From contig NC_091670.1 in NCBI RefSeq assembly GCF_042453785.1, forward strand, positions 3,472,001 to 3,536,000: a stretch of DNA of 64,000 nt, given 5' to 3'. The notes under the pieces were generated by a model that saw only the letters and a program-made list of their open reading frames with translations, did not search any database and was not told the origin of the DNA. The position numbers were made by a program, and so were the translations under genes. Every line of letters starts with the position of its first letter. Positions within the stretch are counted from its first letter, which is position 1. The DNA is from Malus domestica. Its lineage: Eukaryota > Streptophyta > Magnoliopsida > Rosales > Rosaceae. Below, piece after piece: positions 22,141-32,992 of the stretch.

Positions 22141-23187
22141 GATTACAGTCATACCTTCCGTCAGTTGTCTATCAATTCCGTCAGTTGTTGCAATGACATT
22201 GAAACTTTTTAAAGACGAGGTATTGTTAATGACCTAATAGTTGAGGTAGTTTTAGGTAATTTACCCTATTTTTTTTACTTATTTTTTTGGTTTTTCTACT
22301 TATTTTTTTGGTTTTCTATTAGAAATACATTTGTGGGTCAATAATTGGTAAAAACACTTTGAGATGCCGTATAAAGATTTGCTTAATGCTCACGAAAAAA
22401 TAGAAAATTTTCATTTTCACACAAAAAACGTGGGTTAACACTCACGATTTTTAGGCGATTTTGTAATTTCGTACAAAAATCATTATTAAATCTATTTGTT
22501 TTAACTTTTGGTTTGCCCAACGAATATAGAAGTGATGGCTGACGAATCGTTATATGTTGGTCTGACAACTTGCACCTCATTCGTCAAGCAAAACTGAAAA
22601 TTTTATTTTTTTTCCCTTATGTTTTTAATTTAATTTCAAATGGTAAATCATCGAATTTGATGATCAAGACAATTCAGTGTGTGGTTTTACTCTAAATTAC
22701 TGTTTTTCAAAAAAATTATGAAAACCAAGGTCCTATATATAGCCTTTAAATCTTGATTTTTCGTTTGTTTTGGATGATTTTTGGTATATGCGGTTTGGAG
22801 TATATACAAACAAGTTTGATAGTTGGATCGTGGAAACTCGTTTCGTAGATTGCGTATGCTGTCAAAACAATAGATTCAACAAACATTTAGAGTTTATTTT
22901 GTACTCGCATTAAGTAGAACGTAAGCTTTTGAGGTATCCAGCAGTGTAAATATTTCGAAGTTGATGATCGGGTTCGTTCTTTATATTCTTCTAGGATTGA
23001 GGAATGTAGTTTAAAAAATTCATCAAAATCAGAGCTAAATGACCGTTAAATTGTGATTTCCATTTCTAACTGTCGATGATTTCGTTTCATTACCTAATCT
23101 TCGAACGTTTACTTTTGATGAATTTTGGCGTCTCTATGTCATGTCACATCAGAACTTACTTTTTGGTTTAAAAATACTGTTTCTATT
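22141..23187. other. non-coding sequence with one F repeat unit
   Basis: 22260-22510 is a diverged F unit (ATTAGAAATACATTTGTGG, TCAATAATTGG). 22510-23187 shows no gene, no LTR termini and no inverted ends that I can recognise. Confidence 0.4.
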
Positions 23188-24330
23188 TGATAGACACGTA
23201 TTTATTACAATTGTTACCCTATTATGTATATTTGTTAGTGCCTCATTCAAACAATTTTTATTAAATTACTTTAGTTTTTGTAATTTGTAAGGATTAAGAT
23301 GCTTATTGATAAAAGTGGAATTCAACAAGTTTTTGACACATCTTATATGTTTTAGTCTTCCTAATTACATTGGCTTCATCCATTTAATTAAAAGTAGATA
23401 GGGTAGTAGCGGCAGGAAGGATTTGATTTGGTTCTTCTTCTCTAGTTTTATTTTATGCAAAATTTCCTTCTTAGAATTACTATGAATTCTTCGTTCATGG
23501 GGTTCTAAATTCTTAGCTAAGGCTAAGAGGAAGCCCTAATTATGATTATTCTAGTTATTTGATTGTTCAATTTGTGAATTTCGGACTGATGATTAGTTTT
23601 CATTCACTAGTTGGCTTGCAATTTTGATATTGGGTTCTTTGTGCTTGACCATAGCCTACGATTTTGATATTGAAATTATTTGCATATGAATTTATTTATG
23701 ACAATTAATTGGATTCTATTGATGCTTCATGAATGAGAATCATGAACTTATATTTTGATCCGACTGTAGACGAATATTGGTTTGTGTGGCTTCCTAGAAA
23801 ATTAGCTATTTGTTTGACATGACCAAGTTGATAAGTGATTAATTTGTTTCTCACCATACTTAATTGGATTTCTACATGTTTGTGTATACGGGACCAAGGA
23901 TATGTAGACTATAGAAATAGTTGAGTTTAAGCCTGACCACGGTAAAATTCACATCTCTTTGGGAAATTATTGGCATGTGTACCTGACCACGGACATATGC
24001 ACGGAAGTTGTCTTCATTAATTTGATAATTCAGGAGTTGACAATTTGATACTAGGGTATGACAATTAGTGGTGAAATCAAAGCCTTAGTGTTTTCTTACA
24101 TTTGTTCTCAATCATATTTCTATTTAAGCATTGTTAATTTTAATTATTCTTTGATACAAATCCAATCTTTATTTCAATTTGTTAAGTAATAGTTATAGGA
24201 TTAAATTGTAAAATCAACTCCGGTGGATTTGATCTCGTATTTACATATTTCCACTACAACTGATTCGTGCACTTGCGAGTAAATTTGGTTTGAATTAATC
24301 TATTTATTAGGTTAGTTTAAATTCACATCA
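23188..24330 (+). repeat. 5' LTR of the Athila-like element
   Basis: 1,143 bp, TGATAGACACG...TTCACATCA. Compared with the 3' LTR it has lost about 150 bp near 23393. Confidence 0.8.
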
Positions 24331-24665
24331 AGTTTTTGGCGCCGTTGCCGGGGATTGTTTTTTCCAATTTAAACTTTAATTGTTGCTTATCATAGTTTGT
24401 TTAGAATTTTATTTGTTAGTATTTTTTTTTCTATCCTTTCTTTCTTCCGTTTGTTCTTCTTTCTTATGTTTTGTTTGGTTTTTTTAGGTACTGCTTAGGT
24501 TTGTTCTATTATGGTAGATGCAAGGACATCGATCACTCAATCTAGCACTTATTCCTATTGATCACGAACTTGAGCAGACTTTACGAAACCAGCAACGGAA
24601 ACATTTAACTTAAGGAGAGGTGCTCAAAACTCAAAACTCCACCAATTTCTAAAAAAGAATCAGAG

Positions 24666-25890
24666 ATGGCTGAGCAAGATCAGGAAATTGTGCCGGTTAG
24701 AAGGCCGATGAAGGATTCTTTTAACCCTCAGGATTTGGATCAGCCCTCGTGCATTGCATGCCAACCTAATATTGACGGAACTTGTATGTTATCTCCTCAG
24801 TTGCTCAATATGGTTCCTCACTTCAATGGAGAATCTCTAAAAGAAGATCCTTATGCACGCATTCAAGAGTTCTTTGACATATGTAAAACGCAGCACATTA
24901 GGGGACTTAGTGCCGATGAGATTAAATTGCTTTTATTCCCCTTTTCTTTAAAAGAAGATGCCAAAAAGTGGTTGTGTTCATTACCTACCAATTCCATCAC
25001 TGCTTGGGGACAATTGGCTAAAAAGCTCATAAAGAAGGTAGCTCATAAAGAAGGTTTTCCCTACACAAGAAAAAACAATTGAAAAGGCGACTCATTCCAT
25101 GAGGCGTGGGATCAATTTAATAAGTTGCTTGTCAATTGTCCTAATCATAATCTGCCCGGAGATGAACAGGTACAAGCATTTTATGAGGGATTAAATGATT
25201 TGAAATGATTTGAATAAAGCCATTGTGGATTCCGCTTGTAATGGTATGTTAATGAAGATGAGTGACGAGGAAGCGATTGAAATGTGTGAGGAACTTGCAG
25301 AGAACTCGCAACAATTTTATACAAGAGGATGTCAGGCTAAAAGAGGTGCATATGCAATAAATGCTAATGATGGTATGAAAGCTGAGATGGCTGCCATGAA
25401 CAAAAATATTGCAGCACTAATCAAGACCTTATCGACTCAAAGTTCTCAACAAGCTCTCAAGTCTGATGTATGTGCAATCTGTTCAAAAAATGATCATGCT
25501 ACAAATACTTGTCCGATAACTTCTTTTTCAGATAAAGAGCAAGTCAATTTTGTTGGACAAGGAGGATATTCTTCGAAGCACAATCCATACTCAAATACAT
25601 ATAATTCGGGATGGCAGGATCACCCTAATTTCAGTTATGCAAATCAGCAAAATGTATTAAATCCTTCACAAGGGAACACACAACTTCAAGGGACTGCTCC
25701 AGGATTCTCCGAACTTAAGAAAACGTCTTTGGAGGATAGCATAGTTGTACTTGCACAAAGTCAGCTTGCGTTTCATCAAAGTACCCAAGCTTTCCAGCAA
25801 CAAACACAAGCTACTATTCAAACTACTCAAGCTTCACTTCAGAAATTGGAAATTCAAGTGGGACAGCTTGCTAGTGCAGTAAATGAATGA
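24666..25890 (+). pseudogene. Athila-type gag, broken by two micro-duplications
   Basis: The first part (24666-25082) starts MAEQDQEIVPVRRPMKDS and includes PQLLNMVPHFNGESLKEDPY and LKEDAKKWLCSLP, the Athila capsid signature. A direct repeat of the 16-mer AGCTCATAAAGAAGGT (25023-25054) shifts the frame and leads to a stop. A second direct repeat, AAATGATTTG twice at 25193-25212, disrupts it again. The distal part (25210-25890) has the CCHC knuckle CAICSKNDHATNTC and a Gln/Thr-rich coiled tail. In intact relatives it forms the particle that packages element RNA. This copy cannot make full-length Gag. Confidence 0.8.
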
Positions 25891-26028
25891 GAGAAAGACA
25901 AATTTCCAAGTCAACCCATAGCTAATCCGAAAGGTGCATATGAGATCAGCTCTAGTTACCCGTCACATGAGCAAGTCAAGTTTATCACCATACTCAAGAG
26001 TGGCACACAAGTAGATAATAAAGTTCAA

Positions 26029-26880
26029 ATGGCGAATGAGGACCGAGAGACCAACCTGAAAAAGAATGAATCGGTGGATGTAAAGGGTAAAAATGCTCAA
26101 GTAAACAGACCAAAGTCTCTTAATTCATCAAAGTTTGATCCCTTTGCAGCTTATAAGGACAAGCCTCCTTTTTCTCAAGCTTTGATCAGGCCAAAGAAGG
26201 ATAATCATTTCAGTGAGATCATGGAATTGTTCAAAAAGGTCCATATTAGTATTCCACTACTTGAGGCTATCAGGCAAATCCCTTCCTATGCCAAATTTCT
26301 CATGGGTCTTTGTTCACATAAGCGCAAGTTGAATGGTGAAGAAAAGGTTTTTCTTACCAAGAAGTTGAGTGATATCTATCTATGGAAAAATCCATCAAAG
26401 CTCTAGGACCCTGGAATTCCTACATTATCTTGTGTCATTGGGAGTCATAAATTCGAAGAAGTATTGGTTGATCATGGAGCAAGCGTGAATTTAATGCCAT
26501 ATTCAGTTTATGTGGAATTGGGTCTTGGGGAACTGAAACGAAGCCCAATTACATTGGAAATTGCCGATGGATCTGTAAAGAAGTCATGTGGTGTTATTGA
26601 AGATATGTTGATGCAAATTGACAAATGTTATTATTCGATGGACTTTATTGTTCATGATACAAGGCCTGTGCATTATTCATCTACTGAAATTCTGATTATT
26701 CTTGGACGTCCCTTTCTAGCTACTGCAAAGGCTAATATTCAATGTGACACTGGAGTTTTAACTTTGTGTTTTGGGGATATGAAGGCTAAATTCGACTTGT
26801 ATCCTGCTCATGGCCTTCAATCTGGTGATGATCATGTTGAAAGTATTCATCCTGCAGTTCGTGCATACAAGAACGACTAG
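26029..26880 (+). pseudogene. Athila-type linker and aspartic protease, degenerate
   Basis: 26029-26406 is the linker with YKDKPPFSQALI and SYAKFLMGLCSHKRKL. A stop separates it from 26464-26880, the retropepsin-like region. Its active-site motif reads VDHGASVNLMP; relatives have D-[ST]-G, so the catalytic triad residue after Asp is changed to His. The second flap/core motif is ILGRPFLATAKA. No reverse transcriptase follows the stop at 26880. Confidence 0.8.
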
Positions 26881-28959
26881 AACAAAGCAGTGTCTGGCTG
26901 AAGACAGTAAACTTAGCGCTATTAGGAGGCAACCAAATTTCTTTTCCTTAGTTTTCTTTTTTTAAGTTTTATTTTTTGTTAGTTTTTTTATTAGATTGCT
27001 TCGCTGCTGCTACTTATTTGCTCGTTGATGTTTGTTCTGTTTGCAGGTCTGGCTCTCTATTCCAATTTGACAAAGGAAATTCGAACAAAGTGGTGTACTG
27101 CAGCATGTTTGCTTGCAGTTTGGATGAGATTAAGTTGGTCATTGTTGTCATCCCCAAATTTTTCCACAACAGCAAGCATACTTTGAGACCATATCATTTG
27201 TGCACCATTCACATCCATTGGATGATTTGCTAAAAAGAGCTGCATTTACAAACAAGGAAGTTCCCCGACTTTTCTCTTTTTCTTTTGCTTTCTTTGTTTT
27301 ATACTCCCATTCCATATCGCTTTGTGTCCTAATTACATGTTCAATTCCATATTTTTTAACATTAAGGACAATGTTGGATTCAAGTTTGGGGGTAGGATAT
27401 TTTAGTTTGGTGTTTTTAAAAGTTGAAAAGAAAAAAAAAATAACAAAAAAAAATATAAAAAAAAACCTAAAAATATTTCTTTGTATGTTTCTTTCTCTTT
27501 TCCTTTGAGTCACTTTCCAAATTTCCATAACGAAATTGAGTTGATAACTTGTATAACTTGAATGAGAAAAGTGTGGTAACATATGGGGTTTTAGCTTTAT
27601 TCACTTTATAACATGATTCTAGCATGATGTGTTTGATGCACAATAGCCCTTGGTTGATATTATGTAAATTTTATTAAGTTGAGCATGCTTAACTTGAATA
27701 AAACCCGCACCCATGTGAGCTTTTGTGCCTACATATAGTGTGTGCATTTTTCATTCACTTTTGTTCTTTTCATGTGTGCAATCTTTTATGTTATGCATCT
27801 CCAGAACTTGCTTTGAGACCTTTTCAAGACTTTGTGTCATGTATTGCTTCAACTTGGAGACGATAGCAGGCATTAGGACTTTACCATCATTGCCATATAT
27901 GCCAGTGTCCTATACGTTACTCCTACTTAGCCCCTTTGAGCCTTTAATGGAGCCTTTTCTTTGTGAGCCAAACTCCCTACCATTCCTAACCCCTATTTAT
28001 ATATCCTACCCTTAATTGTTCTGAGAAAATGATAGAGCGATTGTTTCGTTGGAGCTTAATTTGTTTGCATAAAAGGGATGTATGGACGAAGGTGATTGAT
28101 TATCAAGGCTAGAAATTTGCGCTTTAATGTTATTCACTAAGAGTTGAAAGCTGGAAGTGGCGACATTAAAAAAAAAAAAAAAACAAGGAATCAATGAAGA
28201 GGATGTGAGATTGTGTCCTGTACTTGCATAAGGGTAATGAAAGCAGCTCGAATGTGTTGGTGATGTCAAGTGCTTATTTTCATACGAATCTGGGGTATGA
28301 GAGAACAACATGTGCTGCTGTCTTTACTCTGGTGATTTACAGAATTTGAATTGTGCATGAAAGAATATCTGATACAAAAGAAGGAAAAGTAGACTGAAGA
28401 TGCTACGCTTGTTGATGCTATTTTTTAGAGTGATTCGTGTTTTGTGCTTATGGTAATTAGAAACACTCTAATATTTTCTCAGAATTTTTGTATTCCCAAT
28501 CCTTTCATTTGTTTAGCCATTCATCGTAAGCCTCTGTTACAACCTTTGATAAAGACCTACTTGATCCAAGGAGAGTCATTTTTGAATTGTGGAGATCAAA
28601 TTGATCTACAAGCTTATGGTAGAGCATTCATGTAATGATCTTTTGAGTGTATACACTTAACCTTAAACACTTTGAGTGCTAATTGAGCGTATATCTTGTG
28701 AGTTTAGGGTTGAAGTTGTGCGAATTGAGCGTATACTTGCATTTGTGTTGTATCAACTTTTGGCTATTTTTACTCGAGCATGTTATGTCTCTAGAATGTG
28801 TTATTTTGTGACTATGGTTTGAGCCTTATGTGTTGTTATACTTTATTATTCTTGGTATGCTTATGTGTAGACTCCCTTAGTTGTTTGGAAAGATCAGTTT
28901 TTTTAATTGTGTCTTTTTGTTTTACTCGAGGACTAGCAAAAGATAAGGTTGGGGGTATT
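26881..28959 (+). other. non-coding interior of the Athila-like element
   Basis: About 2 kb with no conserved protein. It contains the post-gag stretch typical of Athila (TGTCTGGCTGAAGACAG and GGAGGCAACC near 26890-26930), an AAGTTTGGGGGTAGG-type motif near 27375, an A-run near 28166, and the purine tract before the LTR. The short open frames in it look spurious. Confidence 0.6.
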
Positions 28960-29437
28960 TGATAGACACGTATTTATTACAATTGTTACCCTATTATTTA
29001 TAATTGTTAGTGCCTCATTCAGACTATTTTTATTAAATTACTTTAATTTTTGTAATTTATAAGCATTAAGATGCTTATTGATAAAAGTGGAATTTAACAA
29101 GTTTTTGATACCTCTTATATGTTTTAGTCTTCCTAATTACATTGGCTTCATCCATTTAATTAAATGTTATTTTATTCTTAGGTTGAAGACCAATAGGCGG
29201 TGGAGATATCTTAGGAAAGAATTTCAAATTGACTGGAATTCCTATTTTTTAGAAGACTTGGGCGCAGATAAAAGCAGAGAGGATAGCAGCGGAAGAGGGG
29301 GATTTTTCTGCTAGCGTGAAGTAGAGAGGGCAGCAGCGGCAGGGAGGATTTGATTTGGTTCTTCTTCTTTAGTTTTATTTTATGCAGAATTTTCTTCTTA
29401 GAATTACTATGAATTCTTCGTTAATGGGGTTCTAAAG
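28960..29437 (+). repeat. 3' LTR of the Athila-like element, truncated
   Basis: Aligns with the first part of the 5' LTR from TGATAGACACG and keeps a segment (about 29165-29325) deleted there. It ends at GGTTCTAAA, about 665 bp short of the full LTR, at the joint with the lectin remnant. Confidence 0.8.
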
Positions 29438-29462
29438 GGCTTGGTAGTACAGGTGGAGCCAT
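29438..29462 (-). pseudogene. lectin 5'-end remnant, fifth, fused to the Athila LTR
   Basis: Only about nine codons of the lectin remain on the minus strand (MAPPVLPSP) before the sequence becomes LTR. The shared AAA at the joint suggests a microhomology-type join. It breaks at a different codon from the other remnants and keeps Ser at residue 8 as in the full genes, so it arose separately. Confidence 0.7.
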
Positions 29463-30450
29463 ATCGTAGTGTAGTTGGGATTGGGATGCTCTCTCTTTTT
29501 TATTCTCTCATGATGATCTAATTTGCTTGCTGTGAATATGATGCTTAGTTCAAACCTGCTATCCTATTTGTAAGAAATTAAGCACAAGCTAGCTCAAGTT
29601 ATGGTCTTTAATTAATATTAAGTTCGACAAATCAGTTTCCCATCTCTTTCATTGATATGAACATGGCTGATCTCATTGGTGTGACGCAATATTTGTTAAA
29701 TTAGCTGATCGGTTTGATTTCTTTGTATAACTCTTCTGCCAGTTCTGCAACTTGTAGATGTAATTCCCATTACAAAATAAAAAAATAAAATCCAAAACTC
29801 ATATAAGATAAATAAAGACTTTTTATATCATAAAATAAGACTTTCTAACTTGTACATGACTATAGTTACAAAATCGAACACATTGATGGGTGCGCATTTT
29901 CCATCAACATCTCTTCTGTGCATGTAAACTGAGGGTGGAGTCTTTTTTTAGCAATTAAAAGTTTTGTATCATTTGATTAACTTGGTTTGATAAGACCTAC
30001 ATCTAGATGACTTGGTTCTGAAGACTAACGTAAAACTTTATGTTGATATTTCTTGAGAGTGAAACATTGTTTGAGAAACGTTTTGGGCCTCATTACAATT
30101 TTTTTCATTTATTTTTTAAGTTTCGGTTTAAATATTCTACTATAAATACATTTGTGGCTTTTATAACTTGTAAAACCACTTTCAAATATCTTGTTAAATT
30201 TTTCTTAACGTCATGGAATTTTTTTTACGAAAATGAAACATTTGCATTTTTCACAAAAAAAAAATGTGGTTTGTCAATTTTGTAAATTTGTATAAAAATC
30301 TTCATTAAGTCCATTTGTTTTCGCATTCACCTTACCATCAGGAACTTAAAATTAATTTATAACTTTTCATCGATACTTGAGTATAGACCCTTGTTAAGGC
30401 AGAGAGTTGGGCTTCACTACAATTTTTTTTCATTTATTTTTTAGGTTTCG
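29463..30450. repeat. lectin promoter copy and first F units
   Basis: The promoter part has TTACAAATA in place of the TATA box. It then continues further upstream than the other copies, into F repeat units with CATTTATTTTTTAAG at 30106 and CATTTATTTTTTAGG at 30431, 325 bp apart. No gene. Confidence 0.6.
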
Positions 30451-30743
30451 TGTCACATCTTGGCCTGGGCCCCCACCACAACCCGGGCACGACTCCACCG
30501 TAGCACGATATTGTCCGCTTTGGGTCCCGACCACATCCTCACGGTTTTGTTTCTAGGAACTCACACGAGAACTTCCCATGGGTCACCCATCATGGGATTG
30601 CTCTCACGTGAACTCGCTTAACTTCGGAGTTCCAATGGAACCCGAAGCTAGTGAGCTCTCAAAAGGCTTCGTGCTAGATAGAGATGGGAATATACATATA
30701 AGGCTTACATGATCCACTTCTCCGGGCGATGTGGGATGCTACA
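30451..30743 (-). mobile_element. Cassandra TRIM, solo LTR with 5S rRNA-like promoter
   Basis: 293 bp, minus-strand TGTAGCATCCCACATCG...AAGATGTGACA, with a TTTCG target-site duplication (30446-30450 and 30744-30748). The interior matches the 5S rRNA internal promoter on the minus strand: AAGTTAAGCG box A-like (30615-30624) and GATGGGTGACC box C-like (30581-30591), within GGAACTCCGAAGTTAAGCG. Cassandra elements use such a sequence for RNA polymerase III initiation. This copy is a solo LTR. Confidence 0.93.
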
Positions 30744-31773
30744 TTTCGGCTTAAATATTCTATTAAAACTAAATTTGTGGCTCAATAATTGGTAAAACTC
30801 TTTCCAAATGCTTTATAAATATATTGTCCTAATGCTAACGAAAAATATTTTGTGAAGACTAAGGATTTGCATTTCTCACAAAAAATGTGGTTGCTCACTG
30901 TTTTTCTTCGGTTTTGCAAATTCGTACACAAATCATCATTAAATCTATTAGTTTTCATCTTGGCCTCAGTGTGATGTTTCTAAGATTAATGTAAGAATTT
31001 TTGTTGATATTCTTGAGTATATACCCCGTTTAGGCAATGTTGGACCACACTACTGTTTTTTAATTATTTTTTTGGGTTAGGGTTAAAATATTCTATTAGA
31101 AATACATTTGTAGCTCAATAATTGGTAGAAACACTTATGCCCTATAAAGATTTTCTTAATGCTCTTGAAAAATAGAAAATTTGCATTTTTCACACTAAAA
31201 ATGTGAGCTAACACTCACGATTTTTAGGCTATTTTGCAAATTCGTTAAAAAATATTATCAAATCTTAAGCCTTTTATAATTATTGTTCTAAATGGATTGT
31301 CTGTCAGTCGTACAAGATTATAATTACATGATAAACACACTGATGGGTGTGTAATTTGCTGCAATATCTTCAAAGTGCGATAAAATGAGCGATTGTCGAC
31401 TTTCATAAAATAGTATGGCTATAGGTCTTTTAATATTGCAAGCTTTTATAACTCTTATACTAAAAATTTGTACAAGTTTATAAATGGATTAACAGACTAA
31501 TAGTTTGGGTATAAATGAAGACTAAATGAGGGACTTGATTCTCAACTTGCACACTACATAGGTGTGAAGTCTTTTGGTATAATTATAGACTTAATGTCTA
31601 GTTCATTAAGGTATTGGTCTGTAAAAGAACTGGATTTAGAGAACGAAAGTGCAATTAAATGAGAAATATATTATTCTTTCACAAAGCACATGACTTAATG
31701 TCTCGTTCATTAAGGTATTGTGCCTAACTAATATGTTTTCAGTTAATTTTTAGGTTTCAGCTTAAATAATCTA
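30744..31773. repeat. decayed F repeat units
   Basis: Units recognised by AAATATTCTATTAAAAC / AAAATATTCTATTAGAAATAC and TCAATAATTGGTA near 30755 and 31088. After removing the Cassandra LTR the spacing is about 325-332 bp. Further decayed copies continue to 31770. No gene. Confidence 0.6.
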
Positions 31774-32512
31774 GAGTGATGATAGACCCACCCCATTATC
31801 CTAATTTCACCCACCATAAAAATTAAAAAATTAAAATATTATTTCTCCACCCACCATTATTCCTAAAATAACTAATGTCTAATTTTTTTAAACAATAATA
31901 TTAATATTAAAAAAATAAAAAATAAAAAATAAAAATTTCATGCTTCCTTAATTGCCACTACCCTAAACGCACCAGAACCTCCTCCCACCCCCATCAAAAA
32001 CAAAAACCTTTGACACCTGCTTGGCGGCATCTCCTTTGGAAAGAGAGAGAAACAAAAGGGAAAGGAAGAGAGAAACACAGGGGGAGTTTTCCAATACAGA
32101 GGTAGATTGCTCCAAAGCGATTTATTCCAACTAGAATTGGGTATTCTTTGATTTTAAAATCTAGGTTCTCGTCGTTGTTCGTTTATGAGGAAAAGGAGGA
32201 GATGATGGAGGTGTGGTAGTACCATAATTGAAAGGGAGAGTGGGGTGCTGTTTGTTGCTGGGGAGGGTAATGGATGATTGGGGATTTGATAGTCGTCGGT
32301 CCATCGTGGATGATTTGGGAGGATGATGGATTTATTTTTACTTTTTTTAGTTTTACGTTTTCTTTATTCTTTTTTAGTTTATTTAATTAAAGTTATAACA
32401 AATTTATAAATGTGGATTTAAAAGTCTTTTGCTAAAAGGATAATTATGTGATTAACATTTTGATTAAAAGGTGGGTGGGAAAATAAGACAAGGGGGTGGT
32501 TTTAGTAGCACT
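31774..32512. mobile_element. non-autonomous DNA transposon, hAT-like, 739 bp
   Basis: It is flanked by the 8-bp direct repeat ATAATCTA (31766-31773 and 32513-32520). The ends are imperfect inverted repeats: GAGTGATGATAGACCCACCCC on the left and, read inward from the right, GAGTGCTACTAAAACCACCCC. It interrupts an F unit. The centre has a GA-rich stretch like a plant 5' UTR but no open frame. Confidence 0.8.
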
Positions 32513-32520
32513 CATAATCT

Positions 32521-32700
32521 ATTAGAAATGCATTTGTGGCTCTGTAATTGGTAGAGCAACTTTCAAATGCCTTATAAATATTTAATTAATGTTCAGTAAA
32601 ATATTTTGTGAAAATAAAGAATTGCATTTTAGACAAATAAATATATATATATATGTCACGATTTTTAGACGGTTTTGAAAATTTGTAAAAAAATTATCAT
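32521..32700. repeat. F repeat fragment
   Basis: Continues the F unit interrupted at 31773 (ATTAGAAATGCATTTGTGG), with a short AT array near 32640. Confidence 0.5.
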
Positions 32701-32865
32701 TTTTTTAATACATCGATGTTTTTACACTAAGGGGAGGAGGAGTTCGGCCATGCCACACAAACGACAACCTAATTTGGTATCAAATTCGTCATCCACGAGA
32801 TTCAAACCTAAGACCTCTCACTTCCAAGTTGAGAGGAATACTACCAAACCATAGTACTGAGTGGC
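32701..32865 (-). mobile_element. tRNA-derived SINE
   Basis: 165 bp read on the minus strand from GCCACTCAGTACTATGG to a terminal A run. It has a box A-like TGGTTTGGTAGT and a box B-like GGTTTGAATCTC, the internal RNA polymerase III promoter of tRNA-related SINEs. Flanks are AAAAAATTATCAT (32688-32700) and AAAAAATCATCAT (32866-32878), a 13-bp target-site duplication with one mismatch. Confidence 0.87.
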
Positions 32866-32992
32866 AAAAAATCATCATTAAATCTACTTGTTTTCACCTT
32901 CACCTTTCCATGATGTTTTAAAACTAATGTAAGGCTTTACATTAATATTCTTGAGTGCAAGCCCCAATTTATGTAATGTTTTGGGCTTTACT

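Larger units (their letters stand above)
23188..29437 (+). mobile_element. Athila-like Ty3/gypsy retrotransposon lacking pol, 3' LTR truncated
   Basis: Structure: 5' LTR, the primer-binding-like TGGCGCCGTTGCCGGGGA at 24337, gag and protease remnants, a long non-coding stretch, a purine tract (AAGGTTGGGGGTATT, about 28945) and a truncated 3' LTR. Reverse transcriptase, RNase H and integrase are absent between the protease (ends 26880) and the LTR, so the element could only move with help. The truncated right LTR is joined to a lectin start-codon fragment, so no target-site duplication can be read. Confidence 0.82.

Noticed and set aside
26976-28635. Several 60-144 residue ORFs in the Athila interior
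   Set aside because: No motif, biased composition, and this part is known to be non-coding in the family.
30545-30665. 5S rRNA gene
   Set aside because: Only the internal promoter part resembles 5S, and it lies within an LTR with TG...CA ends and a target-site duplication, which is the Cassandra structure.
32701-32865. tRNA gene
   Set aside because: Box A- and B-like motifs are present, but no cloverleaf was found and it has a SINE tail and a 13-bp duplication.
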